A stretch of DNA of 64,000 nt, taken from assembly GCF_025244905.1 (NCBI RefSeq), contig NZ_CP104285.1:1674001-1738000 (forward strand), given 5' to 3'. A program made the translations under genes and the position numbers. Positions 54,026 through 61,848 of this stretch are shown here, piece by piece. The notes beneath the pieces are model-generated. The model was not told where the DNA came from. It saw only the letters and a list, made by a program, of their open reading frames with translations, and ran no database searches. This stretch comes from Enterobacter mori (GTDB taxonomy: Bacteria > Pseudomonadota > Gammaproteobacteria > Enterobacterales > Enterobacteriaceae). The stretch's first letter is position 1, and every line of letters starts with the position of its first letter.

Positions 54026-54724
54026 ATGCAAAAAAACGCGGCGTTTCGTTATCCGATACTGACTGTTCTGGCCGTAACCCTCAGCGGGTGTGCCTGGATC
54101 CCGTCTAAACCATTGGTCGAGGGTGCGACGACCGCCCAGCCCGTTCCCGGCCCTGCGCCCGTGGTGAACGGCTCCATTTTCCAGACCGCACAGCCGATTA
54201 ACTACGGCTATCAGCCGCTGTTTGAAGATCGTCGCCCGCGTAACGTCGGCGATACGCTGACCATTGTGCTGCAGGAAAACGTCAGTGCGAGCAAAAGCTC
54301 GTCGGCGAACGCCAGCCGCGATGGCAAAACCAATTTTGGCTTCGACACCGTTCCACGCTATCTGCAGGGCCTGTTCGGCAATGCGCGTGCGGATGTTGAG
54401 GCGTCTGGCGGCAATACCTTTAACGGTAAAGGTGGCGCGAACGCCAGTAACACCTTCAGCGGCACGCTGACGGTGACGGTTGACCAGGTACTGGTTAACG
54501 GCAATTTACACGTTGTGGGTGAAAAACAGATCGCCATTAACCAGGGCACTGAGTTCATTCGCTTCTCCGGTGTGGTTAACCCTCGCACCATCAGCGGCAC
54601 CAATACCGTACCGTCCACCCAGGTGGCGGATGCGCGCATTGAATACGTCGGTAACGGCTATATCAATGAAGCGCAAAATATGGGCTGGCTGCAGCGTTTC
54701 TTCCTTAACTTATCGCCGATGTAA
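54026..54724 (+). CDS. flgH: Flagellar L-ring lipoprotein FlgH
   Basis: 232 residues from ATG 54026 ([24 protein letters not shown], lipobox TLSGC), the K-12 length; the ATG at 54017 is an alternative. [39 protein letters not shown] is the family core. It forms the outer-membrane bushing of the flagellum. Confidence 0.97.
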   Translation: MQKNAAFRYPILTVLAVTLSGCAWIPSKPLVEGATTAQPVPGPAPVVNGSIFQTAQPINYGYQPLFEDRRPRNVGDTLTIVLQENVSASKSSSANASRDGKTNFGFDTVPRYLQGLFGNARADVEASGGNTFNGKGGANASNTFSGTLTVTVDQVLVNGNLHVVGEKQIAINQGTEFIRFSGVVNPRTISGTNTVPSTQVADARIEYVGNGYINEAQNMGWLQRFFLNLSPM

Positions 54725-54736
54725 GCGAGGTGACCC

Positions 54737-55834
54737 ATGTTTAAAACGATCTTCGCCGTGGCGCTGGCGCTGGTGGCAACCTTCGCTCAGGCTGACCGTA
54801 TTCGCGACCTGACCAGCGTTCAGGGCGTGCGTGAGAACTCGCTAATTGGCTATGGCCTGGTGGTGGGGCTGGACGGTACGGGTGACCAGACCACCCAAAC
54901 GCCGTTCACCACCCAGAGCCTGAACAACATGCTTTCGCAGCTTGGCATTACTGTGCCTGCGGGGACCAACATGCAGCTGAAAAATGTGGCTGCGGTGATG
55001 GTGACCGCGTCCTATCCGGCGTTCGCGCGTCAGGGGCAGACCATCGACGTGGTGGTCTCTTCCATGGGTAACGCCAAAAGCCTGCGCGGCGGCACGCTGT
55101 TGATGACTCCGCTTAAGGGCGTCGACAGCCAGGTCTATGCCCTGGCGCAGGGTAACATTCTGGTTGGTGGTGCCGGTGCCTCAGCGGGCGGGAGCAGCGT
55201 GCAGGTGAACCAGCTGAACGGCGGGCGCATCACCAACGGGGCCATCATCGAGCGCGAGCTGCCGACCCAGTTTGGGGCAGGAAACACCATCAACCTGCAG
55301 CTCAACAATGAAGACTTCACTATGGCGCAGCAAATTGCCGACACCATCAACCGCAGCCGCGGCTATGGTAGCGCCACGGCGCTGGACGCGCGTACCGTGC
55401 AGATCCGGACCTCTTCGGGTAACAGCAACCAGGTGCGTATGCTGGCGGATATCCAGAATATGGAAGTGAACGTGCCGGTGCAGGATGCCAAAGTCATCAT
55501 CAACTCACGCACCGGGTCGGTGGTGATGAACCGCGAAGTGTCGCTGGACAGCTGTGCCGTGGCGCAGGGTAACCTCTCCGTGACGGTGAACCGCTCTGCC
55601 AACGTCAGCCAGCCGGACACGCCATTTGGTGGCGGTCAGACGGTGGTGACACCACAAACGCAGATTGATTTGCGCCAGAGCGGCGGCTCGCTGCAAAGCG
55701 TGCGTTCCAGCGCGAACCTGAACAGCGTGGTGCGCGCCCTGAATGCGCTGGGCGCGACGCCGATGGATCTGATGTCGATTCTGCAATCGATGCAAAGTGC
55801 AGGTTGCCTGCGCGCGAAGCTGGAAATCATCTAA
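54737..55834 (+). CDS. flgI: Flagellar P-ring protein FlgI
   Basis: 365 residues, the K-12 length. A signal peptide ([19 protein letters not shown]) is followed by [33 protein letters not shown], the FlgI signature. It forms the periplasmic P ring. GAGGTGACC precedes the ATG. Its TAA overlaps the flgJ ATG by one base. Confidence 0.98.
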   Translation: MFKTIFAVALALVATFAQADRIRDLTSVQGVRENSLIGYGLVVGLDGTGDQTTQTPFTTQSLNNMLSQLGITVPAGTNMQLKNVAAVMVTASYPAFARQGQTIDVVVSSMGNAKSLRGGTLLMTPLKGVDSQVYALAQGNILVGGAGASAGGSSVQVNQLNGGRITNGAIIERELPTQFGAGNTINLQLNNEDFTMAQQIADTINRSRGYGSATALDARTVQIRTSSGNSNQVRMLADIQNMEVNVPVQDAKVIINSRTGSVVMNREVSLDSCAVAQGNLSVTVNRSANVSQPDTPFGGGQTVVTPQTQIDLRQSGGSLQSVRSSANLNSVVRALNALGATPMDLMSILQSMQSAGCLRAKLEII

Positions 55835-56787
55835 TGCTGACCGATAGCAAACTGCTGACCGGTGCCGCCTGGGATGCCCAGTCGCTGAACGAACTGAAAA
55901 CCAAAGCAGGCAAAGACCCGGCGGCGAATATCCGCCCGGTTGCCCGCCAGGTGGAGGGGATGTTCGTACAGATGATGCTGAAAAGCATGCGTGAGACCCT
56001 GCCGAAAGACGGGATGTTCAGCAGCGATTCCACGCGGCTTTACACCAGCATGTATGACCAGCAGATTGCGCAGCAGATGACCGCAGGTAAAGGGCTCGGA
56101 CTGGCTGACATGATTGTCAAACAGACCGCTGCCGCGCAGGGTATTCAGCCTGAGGATCAGCCGCAACAGGTGCCGATGAAGTTCGACATCGAAACGGTGA
56201 CCAGTTATCAGAACCAGGCGCTGACGCAGATGGTGCGTAAGGCTATGCCGAAGCCCGCAGAGACGCGCGACGAGCCGCTCTCTGGCGACAGTAAAGACTT
56301 CCTTGCGCAGCTTTCTCTGCCTGCGCGGCTGGCCAGCGAGCAGAGCGGGGTACCGCATCACCTGATCCTGGCCCAGGCGGCGCTGGAGTCGGGCTGGGGC
56401 CAGCGTCAGATCCGTAAGGAAAACGGCGAACCGAGCTTCAACATCTTTGGCGTGAAAGCCACCTCCAGCTGGAAGGGGCCGACAACCGAGATCACCACTA
56501 CCGAATACGAAAACGGCGCGGCAGTGAAGGTTAAAGCCAAATTCCGTGTTTACAGTTCCTACCTTGAAGCATTGTCAGATTATGTCGGCCTGTTAAGCCG
56601 AAATCCGCGTTATACCGCCGTGACGCAGGCATCGACGCCGGAGCAGGGCGCGCAGGCATTGCAGAATGCGGGATACGCTACCGATCCGAACTATGCGCGC
56701 AAGCTCACCAGCATGATCCAGCAGCTGAAATCGATGGGTGAGAAGGTGAGTAAAGCCTATAGCACCGATATTGAAAATCTGTTCTGA
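55834..56787 (+). CDS. flgJ: Flagellar rod cap and muramidase FlgJ
   Basis: 317 residues from ATG 55834, overlapping the flgI stop (TAATG). The N-terminal half is the rod cap (VARQVEGMFVQMMLKSMRETLPKDGMFSSD). The C-terminal half is a glucosaminidase/muramidase domain (HHLILAQAALESGWGQRQI with catalytic Glu, and FNIFGVKATSSWKG). It opens the peptidoglycan for the growing rod. Upstream in-frame starts lie inside flgI and are rejected. Confidence 0.97.
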   Translation: MLTDSKLLTGAAWDAQSLNELKTKAGKDPAANIRPVARQVEGMFVQMMLKSMRETLPKDGMFSSDSTRLYTSMYDQQIAQQMTAGKGLGLADMIVKQTAAAQGIQPEDQPQQVPMKFDIETVTSYQNQALTQMVRKAMPKPAETRDEPLSGDSKDFLAQLSLPARLASEQSGVPHHLILAQAALESGWGQRQIRKENGEPSFNIFGVKATSSWKGPTTEITTTEYENGAAVKVKAKFRVYSSYLEALSDYVGLLSRNPRYTAVTQASTPEQGAQALQNAGYATDPNYARKLTSMIQQLKSMGEKVSKAYSTDIENLF

Positions 56788-56793
56788 AAGTTC

Positions 56794-56820
56794 TCAAGTC
56801 CCGGTGGAGGCTGCCGATAA
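56794..56820 (+). promoter_or_regulatory. Sigma-28 (FliA) promoter of flgKL
   Basis: TCAAGTCC, an 11-base spacer, then GCCGATAA. The -10 is perfect and the -35 shares TNAAGT. It lies 43 bases before flgK, in the 75 bp gap after flgJ, giving class III control of the hook-filament junction genes. Confidence 0.88.
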
Positions 56821-56862
56821 CCTTCATCAGGACTCGTGTCTGAAAGTATAAAAGGAACCCCC

Positions 56863-58503
56863 ATGTCCAGTTTGATTAACAGCGCCATGAGTGGCCTCAG
56901 TGCGGCACAGGCGGCACTTAATACCGTAAGTAATAATATTTCAAGCTATAACGTGGCAGGTTACACCCGCCAGAACACCATTCTGGGCGCGGCTAACAGC
57001 ACGCTGACCGGCGGTGGCTGGGTGGGGAACGGGGTTTATGTCTCCGGCGTGCAGCGTGAGTATGACGCCTTCATTACCAACCAGCTGCGCGCCGCACAGA
57101 CGCAGAGCAGCGGGCTGACAACGCGCTATCAGCAGATGTCAAAGATTGACGACGTGCTGTCTGATACCACCAACTCGCTCTCAACCACGCTGCAAGATTT
57201 CTTCAAGAGCCTGCAAACGCTGGTGAGTAACGCCGAAGATCCGGCAGCGCGCCAGACGGTGATCGGCAAAGCGGATGGCCTGGTAAACCAGTTTAAAACC
57301 AACGATCAATATCTTCGCGATCAGGATGCCCAGGTGAACACCGCGATCACCACTAGCGTGGATCAGATCAACAACTATGCGAAGCAGATAGCCAACCTTA
57401 ACGATCAGATTTCCCGTCTGACCGGCGTTGGCGCAGGCGCATCGCCAAATGAACTGCTCGATCAGCGCGATCAGCTGGTGAGCGAGCTGAATAAGATTGT
57501 GGGTGTGGACGTGACCGTGCAGGACAGCGGTACGTACAATATCTCCATCGCGAACGGTTATACCCTGGTGCAGGGCAGCACTGCCAGCCAGCTGGCTGCG
57601 GTGAAATCCAGTGCTGACCCGTCACGCACCACGATTGCCTACGTGGATGCAGCGTCTGGAAACGTTGAGATCCCGGAAAAGCAGATCACCACAGGGTCAC
57701 TGGGTGGACTGTTGACCTTCCGTTCTGAAGATCTGGATAAAGCGCGTAACACCCTTAACCAGATGGCGTTGGCGTTTGCCGACGCGATGAACACACAGCA
57801 TGAAGCCGGGTTCGACGCCAACGGCGACGCGGGCGGCAAGCTGTTCGACTTCGGTTCACCTTCCGTGCTGAGTAACAGCAAAAATACCGGCAGCGCGTCG
57901 GTAACGGCGAGCGTAACGGACAGCTCTGCGGTTCAGGCGACGAACTATAAAGTTGAGTACAACGGGACCAACTGGACGGTCACGCGTCTGTCTGACAAAA
58001 CCAGCTTTACGGCTACGCCGGACGGCAGCGGTAACTTGTCGTTTGACGGTCTGAACGTGAACATCACCGGTGCGGCCAACCAGAAAGACAGCTTCATCGT
58101 GAAACCGGTGAATGACGTCATTATGAATATGGACGTCGCGATTAGCGATGAATCCAAACTGGCGATGGCCTCCGCCAGCGACAGCGGCGATAGCGACAAT
58201 ACCAACGGCCAAAAACTGTTGGATCTGCAGAGCGCGAAGCTGGTGGGGAATAACAAAACCTTCAACGATGCCTATGCGTCACTGGTCAGTACGGTGGGGA
58301 GCACCACGGCATCGCTGAAAACCAGCAGCGCTACGAAAGACAACGTGGTGACGCAGCTGACCAAACAGCAGCAGTCGATTTCCGGGGTTAACCTGGATGA
58401 AGAATACGGCAACCTGCAGCGCTATCAGCAGTACTACCTGGCGAATGCGCAGGTTCTGCAAACGGCAAGCACGCTGTTTGATGCGTTGATCAACATTCGC
58501 TAA
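56863..58503 (+). CDS. flgK: Flagellar hook-filament junction protein FlgK
   Basis: 546 residues from ATG 56863 (MSSLINSAMSGLSAAQAALNTVSNNISSYNVAGYTRQ), with AAAGGAA six bases upstream; the earlier in-frame ATG at 56836 overlaps no ribosome site. It ends NLQRYQQYYLANAQVLQTASTLFDALINIR. It is the first junction protein and an FlgN client. Confidence 0.97.
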   Translation: MSSLINSAMSGLSAAQAALNTVSNNISSYNVAGYTRQNTILGAANSTLTGGGWVGNGVYVSGVQREYDAFITNQLRAAQTQSSGLTTRYQQMSKIDDVLSDTTNSLSTTLQDFFKSLQTLVSNAEDPAARQTVIGKADGLVNQFKTNDQYLRDQDAQVNTAITTSVDQINNYAKQIANLNDQISRLTGVGAGASPNELLDQRDQLVSELNKIVGVDVTVQDSGTYNISIANGYTLVQGSTASQLAAVKSSADPSRTTIAYVDAASGNVEIPEKQITTGSLGGLLTFRSEDLDKARNTLNQMALAFADAMNTQHEAGFDANGDAGGKLFDFGSPSVLSNSKNTGSASVTASVTDSSAVQATNYKVEYNGTNWTVTRLSDKTSFTATPDGSGNLSFDGLNVNITGAANQKDSFIVKPVNDVIMNMDVAISDESKLAMASASDSGDSDNTNGQKLLDLQSAKLVGNNKTFNDAYASLVSTVGSTTASLKTSSATKDNVVTQLTKQQQSISGVNLDEEYGNLQRYQQYYLANAQVLQTASTLFDALINIR

Positions 58504-58518
58504 GGCCGGGGTTAAAAA

Positions 58519-59472
58519 ATGCGTATTAGTACTCAAATGATGTATGAGCAGAGCATGCGCGGAGTGACGAACTCCCAGAGTCTCTGGCTGGGCTATGGCG
58601 AGCAGATGTCAACCGGCAAGCGCGTAAACCGTCCTTCCGATGACCCGATTGCGGCTTCTCAGGCCGTTGTGCTCTCCCAGGCGCAGACGCAGAACAGCCA
58701 GTATGCGCTGGCGCGTTCTTTCGCCACGACCAAGGTATCGCTGGAAGAGAACGTGCTGAAAGAGGTGACGAATGCGATTATCACCGCGCAGGAAAAAGTG
58801 GTTAACGCCGGTAACGGAACCCTGAGCGATGATGACCGACAGTCGCTTGCCACCAACCTGCAGGGTATCCGCGATCAGCTGATGAACCTGGCAAACAGCA
58901 CCGATGGCAATGGACGCTATATTTTTGCGGGTTACAAAACGGAAGCCGCGGCTTTCGACCAGACGACCGGCACCTATAACGGCGGCGCTACGCCAATCAG
59001 CCAGCAGGTTGACGCCGCGCGTACCATGCAAATCAGCCACACGGGCAGTGAAGTTTTCGATACCTTCACCAGTAACGCGAAACCGGAACCGGACGGCAGC
59101 GCGCCGGAAACCAACCTTTTTAAGATCCTGGATACCGCTATCGCTGCGCTGAATACGCCGGTTGAAGGCGACCAGACAAAAGCCGATGCGTTTACGGCGG
59201 CGATGGATAAAGCCAACCGTGGCCTGAGCAACTCGCTGAACAACGTGCTGACGGTACGTGCTGACCTGGGGATTAAACTGGATGAACTGGGCAAACTGGA
59301 TTCGCTGGGTGATGACCGTGCTTTGGGCCAAACGCAGCAGATGAGCGACCTGGTCGATGTGGACTGGAACTCGGTGATCTCTTCTTACTCTATGCAGCAG
59401 GCGGCCCTGCAGGCTTCCTATAAGGCGTTTAGCGATATGCAGGGGATGTCGCTGTTCCAGATGAATAAATAA
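58519..59472 (+). CDS. flgL: Flagellar hook-filament junction protein FlgL
   Basis: 317 residues (MRISTQMMYEQSMRGVTNSQSLWLGYGEQMSTGKRVNRPSDDPIAA), a flagellin-like N-terminus, ending SVISSYSMQQAALQASYKAFSDMQGMSLFQMNK. The second junction protein, co-transcribed with flgK (15-base gap). A strong terminator follows. Confidence 0.97.
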   Translation: MRISTQMMYEQSMRGVTNSQSLWLGYGEQMSTGKRVNRPSDDPIAASQAVVLSQAQTQNSQYALARSFATTKVSLEENVLKEVTNAIITAQEKVVNAGNGTLSDDDRQSLATNLQGIRDQLMNLANSTDGNGRYIFAGYKTEAAAFDQTTGTYNGGATPISQQVDAARTMQISHTGSEVFDTFTSNAKPEPDGSAPETNLFKILDTAIAALNTPVEGDQTKADAFTAAMDKANRGLSNSLNNVLTVRADLGIKLDELGKLDSLGDDRALGQTQQMSDLVDVDWNSVISSYSMQQAALQASYKAFSDMQGMSLFQMNK

Positions 59473-59518
59473 CGTCTTGACCTCTTAGAACATGTCTTGA
59501 AACTGGGCATGTTTTGAC

Positions 59519-59550
59519 TGCCCAGTCCGCATGGACTGGGCATTTTTTTT
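59519..59550 (+). terminator. flgKL terminator
   Basis: A perfect ten-base-pair stem TGCCCAGTCC / GGACTGGGCA with a GCAT loop and eight T residues. The T-run touches the stop of the convergent MFS gene. Confidence 0.9.
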
Positions 59551-60763
59551 ACACGGTTTCAGCCTGAGCGGATGTTACCCGGGCGTTTTCGATCAGTCTG
59601 ATGACCAGGGCAATAACGCCGCACAGGGTTGCCAACGCCACCACGCCAGACCAGCCAGCCAGTGTATAAATTTTGCTGCCGAGCGCCGAGCCTAGCGCCA
59701 TTCCGATGAACACCACCGTAAAGAGCAGGGCGTTCAGGCGGCCGCGTGCCTGCGGTTCAAGGCTGTAGACCAGATTCTGGTGTGCCACCAGGCTTGACTG
59801 CAGGCCCAGGTCAAAACCGACGGCGGAGACGGCAATCAGGATCAGTTGTCCGTGGACGCCGAGGGCGGGCATCAGGAACATCAGCGCAAACGAGACGGTG
59901 ACGAGCGCGGCACCCAGCTGTGTCACTTTTCCTGCACCCAGTCTATCCGCCAGCCCGCCTGCCAGCGGCGCGGCTAATGCCCCGGCGGCACCTGCGATAC
60001 CAAACCCGCCCGCCACGGCGCTGCCCAGGTGGTAGCGTTCCAGCAGCATCACGGCCAGCGTTGACCAGAATGCGCTAAAGGCAATCGACAGAAAACCCTG
60101 AGCCAGCGCCGCGCGACGCAGTGCCGGGTAACGACGCCACAGATGCTCCATGGAACGCATCAGAGCGGGATAGCTCAGCGTGGAGTGAATAGCAAAACGT
60201 GGGAGTACGGCCCACATCACCGCGCCGACAAAGGCAATGCTTGCTGCAGCCAGCTGATACATCATCCGCCAGCCAAAGGCTTCACCGACCACGCCGCTGA
60301 CGGTTCGCGACAACAATATGCCCAGCAGCAGACCTGTCATGACGGTACCCACGGTTTTCCCCTGTTTACCTTCAGGGGCGAGGATAGCGGCAGCGGGAAC
60401 GATATCCTGCGCCATAGTGGCGGCCATGCCAATCAGCAGGCTTGCCAGCAGCAGCGAAGGGAGTTGCCCGGTGAGACTACAGCCCAGAAGAAACAGTGCC
60501 AGGGCGGCACTTTTAATCAGAATCAGCGTCCTGCGGTCATGACGATCGCCAAGCGGCAGCAGGAAGAGGATGCCGAGCGCGTAGCCGGCCTGGGTCAGCG
60601 TCGGAACCAGGCCCATTCCTTCAATACTCAAATGAAGGTCTGCGCCCATCAGCGGCAGCAAAGGCTGTGCATAGTAAATGGATGCCACGCTGAAACCCGC
60701 ACCCAGAGCCAGCATTAAAATCACCCAGCGGCTCACGGCATGGGAGGCAGTTGTTGTGTTCAT
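59549..60763 (-). CDS. MFS transporter of DHA/exporter type
   Basis: 404 residues from ATG 60763 (MNTTTASHAVSRWVILMLALGAGFSVASIYYAQPLLPLMG), with GAGGAA seven bases upstream; the ATG at 60781 would contain that ribosome site inside the gene. Twelve membrane helices; MFS motif GDRHDRRTLILI and GGLADRLGAGKVTQLG. Probably a proton-driven exporter; substrate unknown. It is divergent from a LysR regulator, its likely controller. Neither gene is between flgL and rne in K-12. Confidence 0.88.
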   Translation of the reverse strand: MNTTTASHAVSRWVILMLALGAGFSVASIYYAQPLLPLMGADLHLSIEGMGLVPTLTQAGYALGILFLLPLGDRHDRRTLILIKSAALALFLLGCSLTGQLPSLLLASLLIGMAATMAQDIVPAAAILAPEGKQGKTVGTVMTGLLLGILLSRTVSGVVGEAFGWRMMYQLAAASIAFVGAVMWAVLPRFAIHSTLSYPALMRSMEHLWRRYPALRRAALAQGFLSIAFSAFWSTLAVMLLERYHLGSAVAGGFGIAGAAGALAAPLAGGLADRLGAGKVTQLGAALVTVSFALMFLMPALGVHGQLILIAVSAVGFDLGLQSSLVAHQNLVYSLEPQARGRLNALLFTVVFIGMALGSALGSKIYTLAGWSGVVALATLCGVIALVIRLIENARVTSAQAETV

Positions 60764-60844
60764 AAGACGTTCCTCAGTCATAGTGTGAGGCTATTTTTTA
60801 TCACCACGCCTTGCGGCGGTAGACGGGCCGATGGTAAAACGCTT

Positions 60845-60859
60845 ATACGTTAAACGTAT
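60845..60859. promoter_or_regulatory. Perfect palindrome ATACGT-TAA-ACGTAT, candidate LysR operator
   Basis: A six-base inverted repeat around a three-base centre (with the T-N11-A form of LysR boxes). It is 14 bases before the chosen LysR start in the divergent 109 bp gap. It could serve autoregulation and control of the MFS gene. If the LysR gene began at 60831 the site would be coding. Confidence 0.45.
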
Positions 60860-60872
60860 GGCAGAGGAAAGT

Positions 60873-61808
60873 ATGAAGCGAGTTGAGCGTATAGACAGGG
60901 TTGAATTGATGCGAACTTTTGTTCGCATCGTGGAAACCGGCTCGCTCTCGGCAGCGGCAAGGCAGCTCTCGACGACTCAGGCCACGGTAAGTCGCCGTTT
61001 GCAGTCGCTGGAAACTTTACTGGGGGCTCGCCTGCTGCTGCGTACCACCCATGCCACCAGGCTCACTGACGACGGTGAACGCTGTTATCAGCATGCCCGG
61101 CGGGTGATTGACAGCTGGCTTGCGCTGGAAGATGAAGTCGGGCAGGCGGAGGATGAACCGGTTGGGGTATTGCGGGTGCGGGCACCGCACGCCTTTGGTC
61201 AGGAACAGCTTCTGAAACCGTTGACGGAATTTTTGCAGCGCTATCCTCAGCTTTCCGTTGAGTGGATGTTGAATGATAAGTCGGTGGATTTCCTCAGCGA
61301 CAATATTGACTGCGCAATCCGCGTGGGTGCCGAGGTCGATCCCGCGACGGTTTCCGTACAGCTGGCTGAAGTGCCACGCTCCGTCGTCGCCTCTCCGGCG
61401 TTGCTGGCTCGTTTCCCAAAAGTTAGTAAGCCAGAGGATTTGCAGGCGCTGCCCTGGATTGCCATCAGTACCTTCTACCAGCGACATGTTGAGTTGTTTG
61501 ATGGTGCAGCGCAGCCGACACGCATTGCCATTACGCCGCGTCTGAGCACGGACAGCCTGTACGTGGCGCGAAATACGGCTCTGACCGGGCTGGGGGTGGC
61601 GCTGGTATCAAGCTGGACGGTGAAAGAGGATATCCAGCAAGGGCGCTTGATCCCTCTTCTGCCAGAGTGGCAACCCACGGCGCTGCCCGTCCATCTGGTT
61701 TATCCGTGGTCGCGGTACTATCCGGCGCGCTTGCGTCGTTTTCTGGAGATGATGAAGCAGGTGATGCCGGGTATAGCCGGAATGAGAAAGCCGGCAAATG
61801 CGCAATAA
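60873..61808 (+). CDS. LysR-family transcriptional regulator
   Basis: 311 residues from ATG 60873 (MKRVERIDRVELMRTFVRIVETG) with GAGGAAA upstream; the ATG at 60831 has no such site. Helix-turn-helix at about 10-70 (GSLSAAARQLSTTQATVSRRLQSLETLLGARLLLRTTHATRLT). An effector-binding domain of the CrgA/PP2 type follows (GVLRVRAPHAFGQEQLLKPLTEFLQRYPQLSVEW, DFLSDNIDCAIRVG). Its probable target is the divergent MFS gene. It is an accessory insertion before rne. Confidence 0.9.
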   Translation: MKRVERIDRVELMRTFVRIVETGSLSAAARQLSTTQATVSRRLQSLETLLGARLLLRTTHATRLTDDGERCYQHARRVIDSWLALEDEVGQAEDEPVGVLRVRAPHAFGQEQLLKPLTEFLQRYPQLSVEWMLNDKSVDFLSDNIDCAIRVGAEVDPATVSVQLAEVPRSVVASPALLARFPKVSKPEDLQALPWIAISTFYQRHVELFDGAAQPTRIAITPRLSTDSLYVARNTALTGLGVALVSSWTVKEDIQQGRLIPLLPEWQPTALPVHLVYPWSRYYPARLRRFLEMMKQVMPGIAGMRKPANAQ

Positions 61809-61836
61809 AAAAGCCGACCCTGAGGTCGGCTTTTCG
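61805..61836. terminator. Bidirectional terminator, LysR gene/rne
   Basis: An AAGCCGACC / GGTCGGCTT stem with a CTGA loop and A and T runs on its two sides, between convergent genes. Confidence 0.85.
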
Positions 61837-61848
61837 TCTTAACGCGTG

